A stretch of 64,000 nucleotides of DNA from an uncultured Clostridia bacterium (GCA_934162255.1 CAKPIG010000002.1:1-64000); one strand, 5' to 3'; counted from the first letter of the stretch, positions 8,236 through 17,623 are shown. Made by a program: numbers and translations. Notes: a model not told the origin generated them from the sequence alone.

Positions 8236-9624
8236 ATGAAAAAAAATAAAAGCTTAGCAATAACTATACTAATGATAACAATGCTAATAATACTAAGTAC
8301 AAAAGTTCAGGCTTCAACAGGTACGGTAGAAGGAGAAACAGTAAATGTAAGAAAAGAAACAAATACCAAATCAACAGTATTAACTCAATTAGATAAAGGA
8401 CAAAAAGTAGAAATACTTGAAGAAGTAGAAGATTGGTATAAAATAGAAACTACAGAAAAAAATGAAAAAATAACAGGATATGTTAGTTCAAAATATATAA
8501 ATGTACCAAAAGAACAAACAGTAGAAACAAAACCAGAAACAGAAACTCCTGTTACAGAAACACCTATAGTAAATAACACTGAAACTGTACCAGAAAATAA
8601 TAACAATGATGAACAAATAATAGAAGGAATAAAGGAAAATACAGAATATGATATAACACAAGAAGTTAAAATAAGACTATTACCATTAATGAGCTCTATA
8701 GAAAAAGACAGTGCTTCAAGTGGAAAAATAACAATAAAAGAAATTATTAATGATTGGTGTAAAATAGAAAATGATTCTGTATCAGGTTGGATAAGAACAA
8801 ATAGTTTAAAAAAAGCATTAAAAGGAGAAGAGACTTCTGAGCCAACCGAAACTTCAACATCTACTGAAACACCAACTGAAGAAAAGCAACCAGAAGAAAA
8901 ACCTGAAACTCAACAACCAAGTATTACAAATAATGATAAAGTAATAAAAAAAGGATATGTCAGCACAGAAAGTTTAAGAGTGAGAAAAGAAGCCTCACAA
9001 AGTAGTAAAGACATAGATAGTTTAAAGAAAAATGATGAAGTTTCAATACTAGAAGAATTAGATGGATGGTACAAAATAAAAATAGAAGGTGGAGTAGGAT
9101 ATGTATCATCAAAATATATATCAGATACAAAAGTTGCAGAAACAACATCAAGAAGTGGTAGTACAATAAAAACACCAACAGGACAAGAATCAGAAGAAAA
9201 GGAAAAAACAGAAAGTCAAGATAAATCAGAAGATTCATCAACGTCAACTGCAACAGGAGAAGCTGTTGTAGAATATGCAAAAAAATATCTTGGGTATAAA
9301 TATGTTTCTGGAGGAGCTTCACCAGATGCAGGATTTGACTGTTCTGGTTTTACTTCATATGTTTATAAACACTTTGGAGTAACACTTAGTAGAAGTTCAA
9401 GAAGTCAAATAAATAATGGAACTGCAGTTGAAAAATCAAATTTAAAAATAGGTGATATAGTTGTATTTAATAATGATGCAAATACTGTAATAGGCCATGT
9501 GGGAATATATATAGGTGGAGGAGAGTTTATACATGCTTCAAATCCAAAAGATGGTGTAAAAATCACAGCATTATCATCAAGCTATTATAGTGCACGTTAT
9601 GTAGGAGCAAGGAGAGTTATATAG
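8236..9624 (+). CDS. Secreted peptidoglycan hydrolase: three SH3b domains and an NlpC/P60 domain
   Basis: 462 residues from the ATG with a GAGGT site 5 nt upstream (a longer in-frame ATG lacks one). A signal peptide (MKKNKSLAIT onward, cleavage near VQA) is followed by SH3b modules at about 30-90, 135-195 and 235-295, joined by Thr/Glu/Pro-rich linkers, then an NlpC/P60 domain from about 344. The catalytic triad appears as Cys in FDCSGF (about 369), His in GHVGIYIG and His in FIHAS. The family cleaves the D-Glu-DAP stem-peptide bond. It probably acts in wall turnover or daughter-cell separation. Confidence 0.95.
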   Translation: MKKNKSLAITILMITMLIILSTKVQASTGTVEGETVNVRKETNTKSTVLTQLDKGQKVEILEEVEDWYKIETTEKNEKITGYVSSKYINVPKEQTVETKPETETPVTETPIVNNTETVPENNNNDEQIIEGIKENTEYDITQEVKIRLLPLMSSIEKDSASSGKITIKEIINDWCKIENDSVSGWIRTNSLKKALKGEETSEPTETSTSTETPTEEKQPEEKPETQQPSITNNDKVIKKGYVSTESLRVRKEASQSSKDIDSLKKNDEVSILEELDGWYKIKIEGGVGYVSSKYISDTKVAETTSRSGSTIKTPTGQESEEKEKTESQDKSEDSSTSTATGEAVVEYAKKYLGYKYVSGGASPDAGFDCSGFTSYVYKHFGVTLSRSSRSQINNGTAVEKSNLKIGDIVVFNNDANTVIGHVGIYIGGGEFIHASNPKDGVKITALSSSYYSARYVGARRVI

Positions 9625-11895
9625 TTGAATAGACCTGTTTTTATAATAACAATTGGATACATTATAGGTATAATATGGGGGATATACTTTAAAACTAGTA
9701 TATCTCTTTTTTATATTTTTATAATACCTGTTATTCTAGTATTTATATATAAATACAATAAATTTAATAATATTTTTATTATCATAATAATAGCATCAAT
9801 TATCTCAAATACAATAGTATTAATAAAAGAAAATGAATATGATAGTAAATTAGCAAATATCGAAAATATTAAATGCAATTGCAAAGTTGTAAGTAATAAG
9901 ATATCAGGAGATAATACAGACAAATATGTAGTAAAAGTTATAGATGGAAAATTAAAAAATAGTAGATTTTATATAACTACTGATAAAAAAATACATTTAC
10001 AATATGGAAATGAAATATTACTAGAAGGTGAAGTAAAAAATCCTGCAGAAGAAAAAAACTATAAAGGATTTAATTATAAACAATATTTAAAAACATTAAA
10101 TATTATTGCAACAATAAAAGCAAGTAATATAGAGATAATAAAAACAAAAACATTTTTTATTAATGATGTATTTCTAAAAATAAGAGATAACATTTATAAA
10201 ACATATAATATTGATACACAAGGCTTGATTTCAGGAATCTTAATAGGAGACAAAGAAAATATTACAGATAAATTAAAAGAACAATTCTCAGAAAGTAATA
10301 TATCACATGTTCTAGCAATTTCTGGAATGCATATAACATATATAATATTTTTAGTCGAAAATAGTACAAGAGGAATTTTTGGTAAAAATAAGAGTAAAAT
10401 AATAGCTACAATATTTTTGTTTGTATATATGTTTATAACAGGACTTTCAGTATCTGTTATGAGAGCTAGTATAATAGGGATGTTAGCATGTATGGCATTC
10501 GTACTTAGGCGAAAAAGTGATACTATAAATAATATAGCAATATCAGCATTGATAATTTTAATACTAAATCCATATAATATAATTAGTTTAAGCTTTTTAT
10601 TATCATATGGTGGAACAATAGGAATTATTTTATTTCAAAAAAATATTTGTAAATCTATAAATAAATTCATAAAAATAACTAAAATTTCGGAAATATTATC
10701 TGTTTCAATATCAGCACAGATTATTATTGCACCAATAATGATTTATAAATTTAATACAATAGGAATAGCATTTCTAATAACAAACCTTTTACTTAGTTTT
10801 ATAATAGGCTTTATTGTAATAGGAGGATTCATACAAATTGTAGTAACATTTTTTTCAATAAAATTAGGAACGATAATTGCAAAAGCTATACAAATTTTGC
10901 TATATGCCTTAATATTTATCTCAAAATTAGGTGGAGAAATACCTTTTGGAAATGTATTAATATGCACGCCACCTTTTTTATTAATAATACTATATTATAT
11001 AGCTGTATTAGTATTCAAAAAAAGATATATAAAAAAATACATATGCTTAATAACAATAATTATAATAATTTCACAAATAATAACAATTATGCCACAAAAT
11101 TTAAGAATATATTTTGTAGATGTAGGACAAGGTGATTGTACATTAATAAAAACTCCAAATGGAAGAAATATATTAATAGATGGTGGAGGTAATGCAAACT
11201 ATGATATAGGGAAAAATATATTATTACCATATTTACTAAATAGAGGTGTATCAAAATTAGATTATATGTTTATTAGTCATTTTGATTTAGACCACTGCAA
11301 TTCAGCATTATATATCATGAAAAAACTAGAAGTAAAAGATGTAATAATAGGAAAACAATATGAAGAGTATGAAAAATATGCAGAATTAAAAAAAATAGTA
11401 AATCAAAATAAAATAAATTTAATAATAGTTGAAGCAGGAAACAAAATAAATATTGAGAATGAAATATATTTTGATATCCTATGGCCAGACTCTCAAAACA
11501 TTATAACAGAAAATAGTATTAATAATAATTCTATGGTATGCAAATTGAATTATAAAGATTTTTCAATTCTATTTACAGGAGATATTGAAGAAAAGGCAGA
11601 AAAAGTAATTGTAAATAAATACAATAAAAATCTAAAAATATTAAAATCCAGTGTATTAAAAGCGGCACATCATGGTTCAAAAACATCATCATCTTTACAA
11701 ATATTAAAAAACATAAAGCCTGAAGCTGTATTAATTGGAGTTGGTGAAAATAATAAATTTGGACATCCTTCTGATATAACAATAGAAAACTTAAAAAATA
11801 TGAATGTTAATATATATAGAACAGATGTAATGGGGGAGATTACAATAAAAACTAATGGTAAAATGTATAAAATTGACAAATATGTAAAATACTAA
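9625..11895 (+). CDS. comEC: ComEC/Rec2-family DNA uptake channel
   Basis: 756 residues starting at a TTG that directly follows the preceding stop, with AAGGAGAG 8 nt upstream. An N-terminal DUF4131 region precedes the Competence domain, a bundle of helices from about 195 to 480 that includes VLAISGMHITYI. A metallo-beta-lactamase-like domain follows, with FVDVGQGDC (about 496), SHFDLDHC (about 551) and AAHHGSKTSS. In transformable bacteria ComEC passes single-stranded DNA across the membrane. No other competence gene is nearby apart from a dCMP deaminase (ComEB-like) 19 kb away, so transformability is not shown. Confidence 0.94.
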   Translation: MNRPVFIITIGYIIGIIWGIYFKTSISLFYIFIIPVILVFIYKYNKFNNIFIIIIIASIISNTIVLIKENEYDSKLANIENIKCNCKVVSNKISGDNTDKYVVKVIDGKLKNSRFYITTDKKIHLQYGNEILLEGEVKNPAEEKNYKGFNYKQYLKTLNIIATIKASNIEIIKTKTFFINDVFLKIRDNIYKTYNIDTQGLISGILIGDKENITDKLKEQFSESNISHVLAISGMHITYIIFLVENSTRGIFGKNKSKIIATIFLFVYMFITGLSVSVMRASIIGMLACMAFVLRRKSDTINNIAISALIILILNPYNIISLSFLLSYGGTIGIILFQKNICKSINKFIKITKISEILSVSISAQIIIAPIMIYKFNTIGIAFLITNLLLSFIIGFIVIGGFIQIVVTFFSIKLGTIIAKAIQILLYALIFISKLGGEIPFGNVLICTPPFLLIILYYIAVLVFKKRYIKKYICLITIIIIISQIITIMPQNLRIYFVDVGQGDCTLIKTPNGRNILIDGGGNANYDIGKNILLPYLLNRGVSKLDYMFISHFDLDHCNSALYIMKKLEVKDVIIGKQYEEYEKYAELKKIVNQNKINLIIVEAGNKINIENEIYFDILWPDSQNIITENSINNNSMVCKLNYKDFSILFTGDIEEKAEKVIVNKYNKNLKILKSSVLKAAHHGSKTSSSLQILKNIKPEAVLIGVGENNKFGHPSDITIENLKNMNVNIYRTDVMGEITIKTNGKMYKIDKYVKY

Positions 11896-11920
11896 TAAAA
11901 AATTAAAAGTAGGTGAACAT

Positions 11921-12511
11921 ATGAATAAGAAAAAAATAATTTTTTTATTAGTATTAATCTTTATAATCAGTTTTTGTTTAACAATTGTGTTAGTAAATAA
12001 AAATAAGTCAACAGAAGAAATTACTCAACAGGAAGAGACAGTAACACCACAAATATCAGAAAAAGTAGAAGATGAATGCACACAAGAATATATTACTACA
12101 GTAAGTCAAGAAGAAAAATTATCAGCAGCAGCAATATTAATTTTGAAGAAATATTATACAGGCTGTGAACATACTATAAATGAATATGTAGAGCTACCAA
12201 AAGAATTAGTAAATATGACAAAAGAAGAAGTAGAAGCAAAATATAAAGATTGGCAAGTAATTGGATTTGAAAAAGGAAAAGTAACCTTATATAAAGAATT
12301 TGATGGGCAATGCGGAGAACATTTTATACTAAAAATAGAAAATGGAAAAATAGTAATTTACATTAATAATCCTGATGGCACACAAAGTTTATATGAGAAA
12401 ACTAATATTTCAAGTGAATATTTAACAGAAACTGATTTGTTAAATATGCAAGATGGACTAGAAATATACGGCAAAGAAGAATTAAACAAAATAATAGAAG
12501 ATTTTGAGTAA
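11921..12511 (+). CDS. BofC C-terminal-domain protein, membrane-anchored
   Basis: 196 residues. An N-terminal anchor (residues 5-24) and an acidic linker precede a domain with the spacing of the BofC C-terminal module: PKELVNMTKEEVEAKY, then DWQVIGFEKGKVTLYKE, CGEHFILKIENGKI and a final T-x-LxxxDxxxLxxGLEIYG run. In Bacillus BofC restrains SpoIVB signalling in the sigma-K checkpoint, but Clostridia carry this short form without clear evidence for the same role. Its presence fits a spore-forming ancestry. It is convergent with pgsA. Confidence 0.7.
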   Translation: MNKKKIIFLLVLIFIISFCLTIVLVNKNKSTEEITQQEETVTPQISEKVEDECTQEYITTVSQEEKLSAAAILILKKYYTGCEHTINEYVELPKELVNMTKEEVEAKYKDWQVIGFEKGKVTLYKEFDGQCGEHFILKIENGKIVIYINNPDGTQSLYEKTNISSEYLTETDLLNMQDGLEIYGKEELNKIIEDFE

Positions 12512-12528
12512 TCTTCTATTATCTTTTT
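12491..12528. terminator. Bidirectional terminator overlapping the ends of the BofC-like gene and pgsA
   Basis: Perfect 12-bp stem ATAATAGAAGAT/ATCTTCTATTAT with an 8-nt loop followed by T5. It lies within the last codons of both convergent genes. Confidence 0.85.
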
Positions 12529-13052
12529 ATTTTGAATTTTATACCATACATTATTAAAGAAAATATTGTAGAAAAAATTGCTAAGTAATATAAATATAAA
12601 TCAATTCTGATAGGTAAAGATATATTAAATTGGTTAACAATTAATGAAACAATAATTGCTAAGTAGAAAAGTGTTGTAGCAACTTTTCCATACCATTTAC
12701 TATATACTACAATATCATCTTTTTTATACATTACAGAAGCGGCTATTATCATTGAAGTTTCTTTAATAAGTACGATTGTAATTATCCACCAAGGCAATAT
12801 ATTTAAAATAGTAAGTGCAAGTAAAAGTGAAATTTGTGTTAATTTATCTGCTAAAGGATCAATTAATTTTCCGATATCTGTTATGTAATTATACTTACGA
12901 GCAATATATCCATCTAAAATATCTGTAATTGCAGATAAAGTAAAAATTAGTATAGCCACTAAATAGTGATTTGTAATAACAGATATAAAAATAAATGGTA
13001 CTAAAATAAATCGTATAATAGTTAGTATATTTGGTATATTTTCTTTTTTCAT
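12519..13052 (-). CDS. pgsA: CDP-diacylglycerol-glycerol-3-phosphate 3-phosphatidyltransferase
   Basis: 177 residues when started at MKKENIPN, where GGAGG lies 5 nt upstream; an ATG four codons earlier overlaps that site. It has the CDP-alcohol phosphotransferase motif D-x2-DG-x2-AR-x8-G-x3-D-x3-D, seen as DILDGYIAR through GKLIDPLAD, and several membrane helices. The start NIPNILTIIR is typical of PgsA, which makes phosphatidylglycerophosphate, the precursor of phosphatidylglycerol and cardiolipin. It lies 43 nt downstream of clpE and is probably co-transcribed with it. Confidence 0.93.
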   Translation of the reverse strand: MKKENIPNILTIIRFILVPFIFISVITNHYLVAILIFTLSAITDILDGYIARKYNYITDIGKLIDPLADKLTQISLLLALTILNILPWWIITIVLIKETSMIIAASVMYKKDDIVVYSKWYGKVATTLFYLAIIVSLIVNQFNISLPIRIDLYLYYLAIFSTIFSLIMYGIKFKIKR

Positions 13053-13073
13053 TAATTCCTCCATCTATAGGAG

Positions 13074-13093
13074 AGTGAGGGAGAGACCTCACT
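13074..13093 (-). other. Stable hairpin in the clpE-pgsA intergenic gap
   Basis: Perfect 7-bp GC-rich stem AGTGAGG/CCTCACT with a 6-nt loop. No T-run follows in the minus direction, so it is unlikely to be a full terminator; it may protect or process the mRNA, or attenuate pgsA. Confidence 0.5.
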
Positions 13094-13095
13094 TC

Positions 13096-15432
13096 CTAAG
13101 TATTAACAGTAAATTTTAAATTATCATTTTCTAAATTAATATCAATTGTTTGACCTTCTTTTACATCTCCACGTAAAATCATGTCAGAAATTTCATCTTC
13201 GATATATCTTTGAATTGCTCTTCTAAGAGGTCTTGCACCGAATTTTAAATTTGTACCTTTATCTAATATAAAGTTTTTAGCATCTTCAGAAATATTTAAA
13301 TTCATATTTTTTTCAGATAAAGCCTTATTAGTATCTTTTAACATCAAATTAATAATTTGTATTAATTCAGGTTTTGTTAAAGAATTAAATACAATAATTT
13401 CATCGATTCTATTTAAAAACTCAGGTCTAAAGACTTCTTTTAAATTATCTTCAACTTTACTTGAATCAATAGTTTGCTTTGCAAAACCAATTGAATTGTT
13501 ATTTAAATTAGAACCAGCATTTGAAGTCATAATAATTATTGTATTTTGGAAGCTTACAGTATTTCCTTGAGAATCAGTAAGTTTTCCATCATCAAGAACT
13601 TGTAATAATATATTAAATACATCAGGATGAGCTTTTTCAATTTCATCTAAAAGAATAATTGAATAAGGTTTTCTCTTTACTTTTTCAGTTAATTGACCAG
13701 CATCATCATATCCAACATATCCTGGAGGAGCACCAATTAATTTTGATGTAGAATGACTTTCCATATATTCAGACATATCAACACGAATAATTGAATCCTC
13801 AGAACCAAACATTTCATAAGCAAGGCTCTTTGCAAGTTCAGTTTTACCAACACCTGTAGGTCCAACAAATATGAAAGAAGGTGGCCTTTTTGTACTTTGT
13901 AATCCTGCACGATTTCTTCTTATTGCACGTGAAACTGCACTCACTGCTTCATTTTGACCTATAATTCTTTTATGAAGATTTGTTTCAAGGTTTAGAAGTT
14001 TTTGTGTTTCTGCCTCAGTTATTTTCTTAACAGGAATTTTAGTCCAGTTTTCTATAACTTGAGCAATATCTTGAACTGTTAGATTTTTTAATTTTATTAC
14101 ACTATTTAATTGATCAATTTCTTCTATTAATCTACACTCTTGAGTTTTTAAATCAGCAGCTTTTTGGTAATCTTCAGTAGAATCAGCATGTGCAGCATCT
14201 TCCTTTTGAGATTGAACAGCTGCAAGTTCTTGTTTTAACATTTCAAGTTTAAACAATTGCTTATTTTCAAGGTTTATTCTTGAGCAAGCTTCATCAAGGA
14301 TATCAATAGCTTTATCAGGTAAAAATCTATCATGAATATATTTTTCAGACATTATAACTGTTTGTCTAATAACATCATTAGAAATTTTTACTTTGTGATA
14401 CTCTTCATAATATTTTTTTATTCCTTCAAGAATTGTAATAGAATCTTCAATATTAGGTTCTTCAACTAGAACTTGTTGAAATCTTCTTTCTAATGCAGAA
14501 TCTTTTTCAATATATTTTCTATATTCTTTTAATGTTGTAGTGCCAATTAATTGAATTTCACCATTTGATAGGGAAGGTTTCAAAATATTTGCTGCATTCA
14601 TTGAATGTTCTCCATCACCAGCACCTATAATGTTGTGAATTTCATCAATTACAAGAATAATGTTACCATATTCTTTACATTCATCAATAATGCCCTTCAT
14701 ACGAGATTCAAATTGGCCTCTGAATTGAGTCCCTGCAATAACTGCAGTCATATCTAAAAGATAAACTTCTTTATTTAAAAGCTTTGCTGGAACATTATTA
14801 TTAGCAATCTTAATTGCTAAACCTTGAGCAATTGCAGTTTTACCAACACCAGGTTCTCCAATTAGACAAGGATTATTTTTAGTACGTCTATTTAAAATTT
14901 GGATAACCCTTTGAATTTCTTTATCACGACCAATTACCATATCAAGCTCATTATTTTTGGCTTTTACAGTTAAATTAGTACCATAAACATCAAGATATTT
15001 TTTCTTTTTATTTGCTTTTTTCTTTTCAACTTTAACTTTTTGTCTACCATTATTGTTTTCCTCTTCGCCTTTTGATTGAGGATTTTTAGGAATGAAATTA
15101 GCAAAGATAGAGCCAATAGGGATACCCATAGGTCCTTCAGCATTATCTTCATTTAAATCTTCAATATCTTCAGCATCAATACCATCTAAATCTTCTAGAT
15201 TTTCAATTTTTAGATTGCTAGATAAATCTTTAAATAAAGATTCTAATTGTTTTGTCATAGTTGACATATCTATATTATTAACCCCAGAAGGATTAGTATT
15301 AGCAGCTTCAGGAACTTCTAGACCTCTTTTTTTTGCACAATCTTTGCATAATCCTTCCATTGAGGAAACACCATTTTCAATTTTGTTAACAAAAATTACA
15401 GCTGTATTTTTCTTACATTCAGAACATAACAT
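13096..15432 (-). CDS. clpE: ClpE-type AAA+ unfoldase with N-terminal zinc finger
   Basis: 778 residues. Instead of the ClpC double-repeat N-domain it starts with a zinc finger (C3, C6, C29, C32), the hallmark of ClpE. The two AAA+ modules show GEPGVGKTA with VIDEIHN, and GPTGVGKTE with LLDEIEKAHPD. Between them is a coiled-coil region with a UVR-like EDYQKAADLKTQE stretch. The ClpP-docking loop tripeptide IGF is present (NNNSIGFAK). It would feed damaged or regulatory proteins to ClpP. A consensus promoter lies upstream; I see no clear tandem CtsR operator (GGTCAAA repeats) or CIRCE element. Confidence 0.92.
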   Translation of the reverse strand: MLCSECKKNTAVIFVNKIENGVSSMEGLCKDCAKKRGLEVPEAANTNPSGVNNIDMSTMTKQLESLFKDLSSNLKIENLEDLDGIDAEDIEDLNEDNAEGPMGIPIGSIFANFIPKNPQSKGEEENNNGRQKVKVEKKKANKKKKYLDVYGTNLTVKAKNNELDMVIGRDKEIQRVIQILNRRTKNNPCLIGEPGVGKTAIAQGLAIKIANNNVPAKLLNKEVYLLDMTAVIAGTQFRGQFESRMKGIIDECKEYGNIILVIDEIHNIIGAGDGEHSMNAANILKPSLSNGEIQLIGTTTLKEYRKYIEKDSALERRFQQVLVEEPNIEDSITILEGIKKYYEEYHKVKISNDVIRQTVIMSEKYIHDRFLPDKAIDILDEACSRINLENKQLFKLEMLKQELAAVQSQKEDAAHADSTEDYQKAADLKTQECRLIEEIDQLNSVIKLKNLTVQDIAQVIENWTKIPVKKITEAETQKLLNLETNLHKRIIGQNEAVSAVSRAIRRNRAGLQSTKRPPSFIFVGPTGVGKTELAKSLAYEMFGSEDSIIRVDMSEYMESHSTSKLIGAPPGYVGYDDAGQLTEKVKRKPYSIILLDEIEKAHPDVFNILLQVLDDGKLTDSQGNTVSFQNTIIIMTSNAGSNLNNNSIGFAKQTIDSSKVEDNLKEVFRPEFLNRIDEIIVFNSLTKPELIQIINLMLKDTNKALSEKNMNLNISEDAKNFILDKGTNLKFGARPLRRAIQRYIEDEISDMILRGDVKEGQTIDINLENDNLKFTVNT

Positions 15433-15472
15433 ACTTTAAAATTCCTCTTTTCTTAAAATTATAATATTATAT

Positions 15473-15501
15473 ATAATACATTAAAATTCCCATTTAGTCA
15501 A
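15473..15501 (-). promoter_or_regulatory. Sigma-A-type promoter of clpE
   Basis: On the minus strand: TTGACT, 17 nt, TATTAT, with the -10 box 40 nt from the clpE start. Confidence 0.75.
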
Positions 15502-15521
15502 TAGAAAATACATTTTAGGAC

Positions 15522-15550
15522 TAGACAAAATTTGAAATATATGCTAAGAT
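15522..15550 (+). promoter_or_regulatory. Promoter of tRNA-Leu
   Basis: TAGACA, 17 nt, TAAGAT, ending 19 nt before the mature tRNA 5' end. Confidence 0.65.
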
Positions 15551-15569
15551 AATAATATTAAAAAAATAA

Positions 15570-15652
15570 GCTGATGTGGCGGAACTGGCAGACGCACTGG
15601 ACTCAAAATCCAGCGGGAAACCATGTGGGTTCGAGTCCCACCATCAGCACCA
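15570..15652 (+). tRNA. tRNA-Leu (anticodon CAA)
   Basis: Class II tRNA of 83 nt with a 7-bp acceptor stem GCTGATG/CATCAGC, discriminator A and encoded CCA. The anticodon stem CTGGA/TCCAG encloses CTCAAAA, giving anticodon CAA at 15604-15606, which reads UUG. A short variable arm and the T-loop GGTTCGAGTCC are clear. It has its own promoter and terminator. Accessory genes begin just downstream, as often happens next to tRNA genes. Confidence 0.97.
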
Positions 15653-15679
15653 ATGATTAAATATTAAAACAAAAATAAA

Positions 15680-15719
15680 AAGGTTAAAGAAGTAAATCAA
15701 CGACTTTAATCTTTTTTTG
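15680..15719 (+). terminator. Intrinsic terminator after tRNA-Leu
   Basis: AAGGTTAAAG pairs with CTTTAATCTT (one G-T pair) across a 14-nt loop, followed by T7. Confidence 0.75.
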
Positions 15720-15785
15720 CTTTCAATAAAATTTCTTAATAAATAAATTAATATATTAGTATTAAACAAACAAGGAGTAATAATT

Positions 15786-15814
15786 TTGACTTCCTTTGAT
15801 AAAAATGGTATAAT
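15786..15814 (+). promoter_or_regulatory. Strong consensus promoter of islet paralog 1
   Basis: TTGACT, 17-nt spacer, TATAAT. The spacer resembles that of paralog 2 (TTC near the start and TG next to the -10 box), so promoter and leader seem to have been duplicated with the gene. Confidence 0.8.
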
Positions 15815-15903
15815 AGAAGTATAAAAGCAAAGCTTTTATATATGTAGACCTCGTGTTTACAACTAAGAAACTCGTTGAAATAAAAAAATTTTGGAGGAAA
15901 AAA
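15815..15903 (+). ncRNA. Structured 5' leader of islet paralog 1
   Basis: Hairpin a: ATAAAAGC/GCTTTTAT with an AAA loop (15821-15839). Hairpin b: GTAGAC/GTTTAC (15844-15860) containing one G-U pair. Then an unpaired box CTCGTTGA (15871-15878), an A/T-rich spacer and TTTTGGAGG. The same order of elements occurs before paralog 2 at 17653-17750. The pairing and order are seen directly; a regulatory function is inferred. Confidence 0.55.
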
Positions 15904-16341
15904 ATGACAAATGTAAAGACAACAGAAGAAAAAACAAGAATGATTCCATCGTTTATGGCGGCATCAAATGAACTGCCTGTTATTGGAAGGCGGTATCAGT
16001 GTAAGAAGATTATAGCTGATCCAGAAATGGGAATCTATTGGCAAAAGATGCACACTAGTCCTGTTGTGAGTGTAACAGAGCTTACAAAGAATGTTCTAGC
16101 AATACGGACATTCAACTCATGGTATATAACAAGGATTCTAGGAATGCCGACGGAAAATGTGCATTTTGCAATAGTAAAATGCGAACCAAAAGTTGGAAAG
16201 CATCTAAAGTGTTTTAAACTAGAAGGCCCAGAAGAAAGAATAGTTTCATTGGAAACATCGACTGTGAAAACAGTCATGTTTATAGGAGGCCTGTTCAAGG
16301 TTAAAACTAGAAACAGTATTTATGTGTGTTTCCCAGTATAA
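15904..16341 (+). CDS. Unknown small protein with two copies of a GK-C-K...T-NS-Y module (islet paralog 1)
   Basis: 145 residues from the ATG behind TTGGAGG; an upstream in-frame ATG would run through the leader and is rejected. The protein contains the same module twice: residues 24-79 (PVIGRRYQCKKII to FNSWYITRI) and 94-145 (PKVGKHLKCFKLEG to RNSIYVCFPV). Each has a V/I-G-K/R start, a Cys, a short middle and a T-x-NS-x-Y-I/V end, suggesting a small beta fold. No signal peptide or membrane helix is seen. Codon choice (CGG, AAG, GTG, CTG, GCG) is clearly less A/T-ended than in neighbouring genes, hinting at acquisition or different expression. Function unknown. Confidence 0.75.
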   Translation: MTNVKTTEEKTRMIPSFMAASNELPVIGRRYQCKKIIADPEMGIYWQKMHTSPVVSVTELTKNVLAIRTFNSWYITRILGMPTENVHFAIVKCEPKVGKHLKCFKLEGPEERIVSLETSTVKTVMFIGGLFKVKTRNSIYVCFPV

Positions 16342-16353
16342 TTATTTGTCAAA

Positions 16354-16384
16354 GAAAGCTCTTCGTTATTGAAGAGCTTTCTCT
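16354..16384 (+). terminator. Hairpin terminator after islet paralog 1
   Basis: Perfect 11-bp stem GAAAGCTCTTC/GAAGAGCTTTC with a 6-nt loop; the following T-run is weak (TCTC). It shares the GAGCTTTCT right arm with the paralog 2 terminator. Confidence 0.65.
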
Positions 16385-16439
16385 AAATATGTAATAAGTA
16401 ATAATAATTATTGCAGACTACATAAAATAAAAACATAAC

Positions 16440-16469
16440 TTGAAAAAAATGCAGAAAATTTGTTATAAT
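16440..16469 (+). promoter_or_regulatory. Promoter of the putative metallopeptidase gene
   Basis: TTGAAA, 18 nt, TATAAT, 31 nt before the ATG. Confidence 0.65.
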
Positions 16470-16500
16470 TAATACTGTGAATTTTAAAAGGAGCAAAAAT

Positions 16501-17613
16501 ATGATTTATTTTGAAGATTTTAATTTAATAGATGAGCAAACTCTTAAAGAATTAAATTTAAAGATAGATGAAGTAATAAATGAAAAAAATAGAGTGAAGA
16601 TTAATTATGAATTATTAGAAAAGGTATTAGGTAGTATTTCAATAAATTCTAGACATATGAGAATAAATAATCCAAAAGTTCAATATCCGATGAAGAAATC
16701 TGAAATGATTGGAACTACTTTAAACTTTTTTAAATCTATAGATGAAAGAGTTTATGAAGAAGCTATAAATATAATCTTGAAAAGAAATGACAAAATCAAA
16801 TTGAATATATACAATATACGCAAGGTTAATGACTTTAGAAGTAAGAATGAATCTAACATGAGACTTTATGAAAAAGAAGCAGGTGTACGTAGTTTAAATG
16901 GAAAAGCTACAATATATATACCAACTAATTTTGAATTTAAAAAAGAAGATGTAAAATTACTTGAAAAAAAAGATATTGTGACAATAGATGACTTATACAC
17001 AATAGTTCATGAAATATCTCACATATTTGATCTGGATTTAACTCCAGACATAGCAAATAAAAATACATCTGAAAAAGTGAAAAAAGGAACAAGAGAATTG
17101 TTAGGAGAATCTACAGCTATTGCATTTGAATGGATGCTAACAGATTATTTATTAAAAAATACGGAATATCCTAAAGATGAAGTAAGAGATATTATGAAAA
17201 GAAGAATTAATAGTTCATTAATTGAGACAAACATATCATATGTTAAATTATTATTAGCAAGAGAAAAAGAGAAAAATGGTATGATAAGTAAAGAATATAT
17301 AGAAAACTTTGTGAAAGATAAAAATATTAATCCAGGGTTTGCTAAAAATATGATAAAAACAGTTATAAATGATCGTGTCAGTATGACATATTCAAAAAGA
17401 TATGCTCTTTCAAAAATAATATCTCCAATGATTATAGAAACAATGAGAAAGAATGGAAATGATTCTTTAATAAAATATTTGCAAGAATCAAAAGATGACA
17501 ATTTTTATGGTGCTATGGAAGCTTTAGGAATAGAATTAAATAATAAAGGAATTGAAAAACTTATAATTAATATGAAGCAAAAAGAAGCTTTGCTAGATGG
17601 AATTGAAAGATAG
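16501..17613 (+). CDS. Putative zinc metallopeptidase (HExxH gluzincin, M3-like pattern)
   Basis: 370 residues from the ATG with AAGGAG 7 nt upstream. The motif TIVHEISHIFD (H170, E171, H174) is followed 33 residues from the first His by LLGESTAIAFEWM, with E203 as the likely third zinc ligand; this resembles oligopeptidases of clan MA. The C-terminal half is helical, as in M3 enzymes, but the protein is much shorter than a full M3 peptidase and I cannot assign the family firmly. There is no signal peptide, so it is probably cytoplasmic. It has its own promoter and sits between the two paralogs. A role in peptide cleavage is inferred from the zinc motif. Confidence 0.7.
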   Translation: MIYFEDFNLIDEQTLKELNLKIDEVINEKNRVKINYELLEKVLGSISINSRHMRINNPKVQYPMKKSEMIGTTLNFFKSIDERVYEEAINIILKRNDKIKLNIYNIRKVNDFRSKNESNMRLYEKEAGVRSLNGKATIYIPTNFEFKKEDVKLLEKKDIVTIDDLYTIVHEISHIFDLDLTPDIANKNTSEKVKKGTRELLGESTAIAFEWMLTDYLLKNTEYPKDEVRDIMKRRINSSLIETNISYVKLLLAREKEKNGMISKEYIENFVKDKNINPGFAKNMIKTVINDRVSMTYSKRYALSKIISPMIIETMRKNGNDSLIKYLQESKDDNFYGAMEALGIELNNKGIEKLIINMKQKEALLDGIER

Positions 17614-17623
17614 TGTCAATACT

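Noticed and set aside
7559..8260. 233-residue minus-strand frame over ppaC
   Set aside because: Ser/Phe-rich shadow antisense to a well-supported gene and crossing its terminator.
15853..15903. Upstream in-frame start for islet paralog 1
   Set aside because: It would translate the structured leader and ribosome site; the ATG after GGAGG is preferred.
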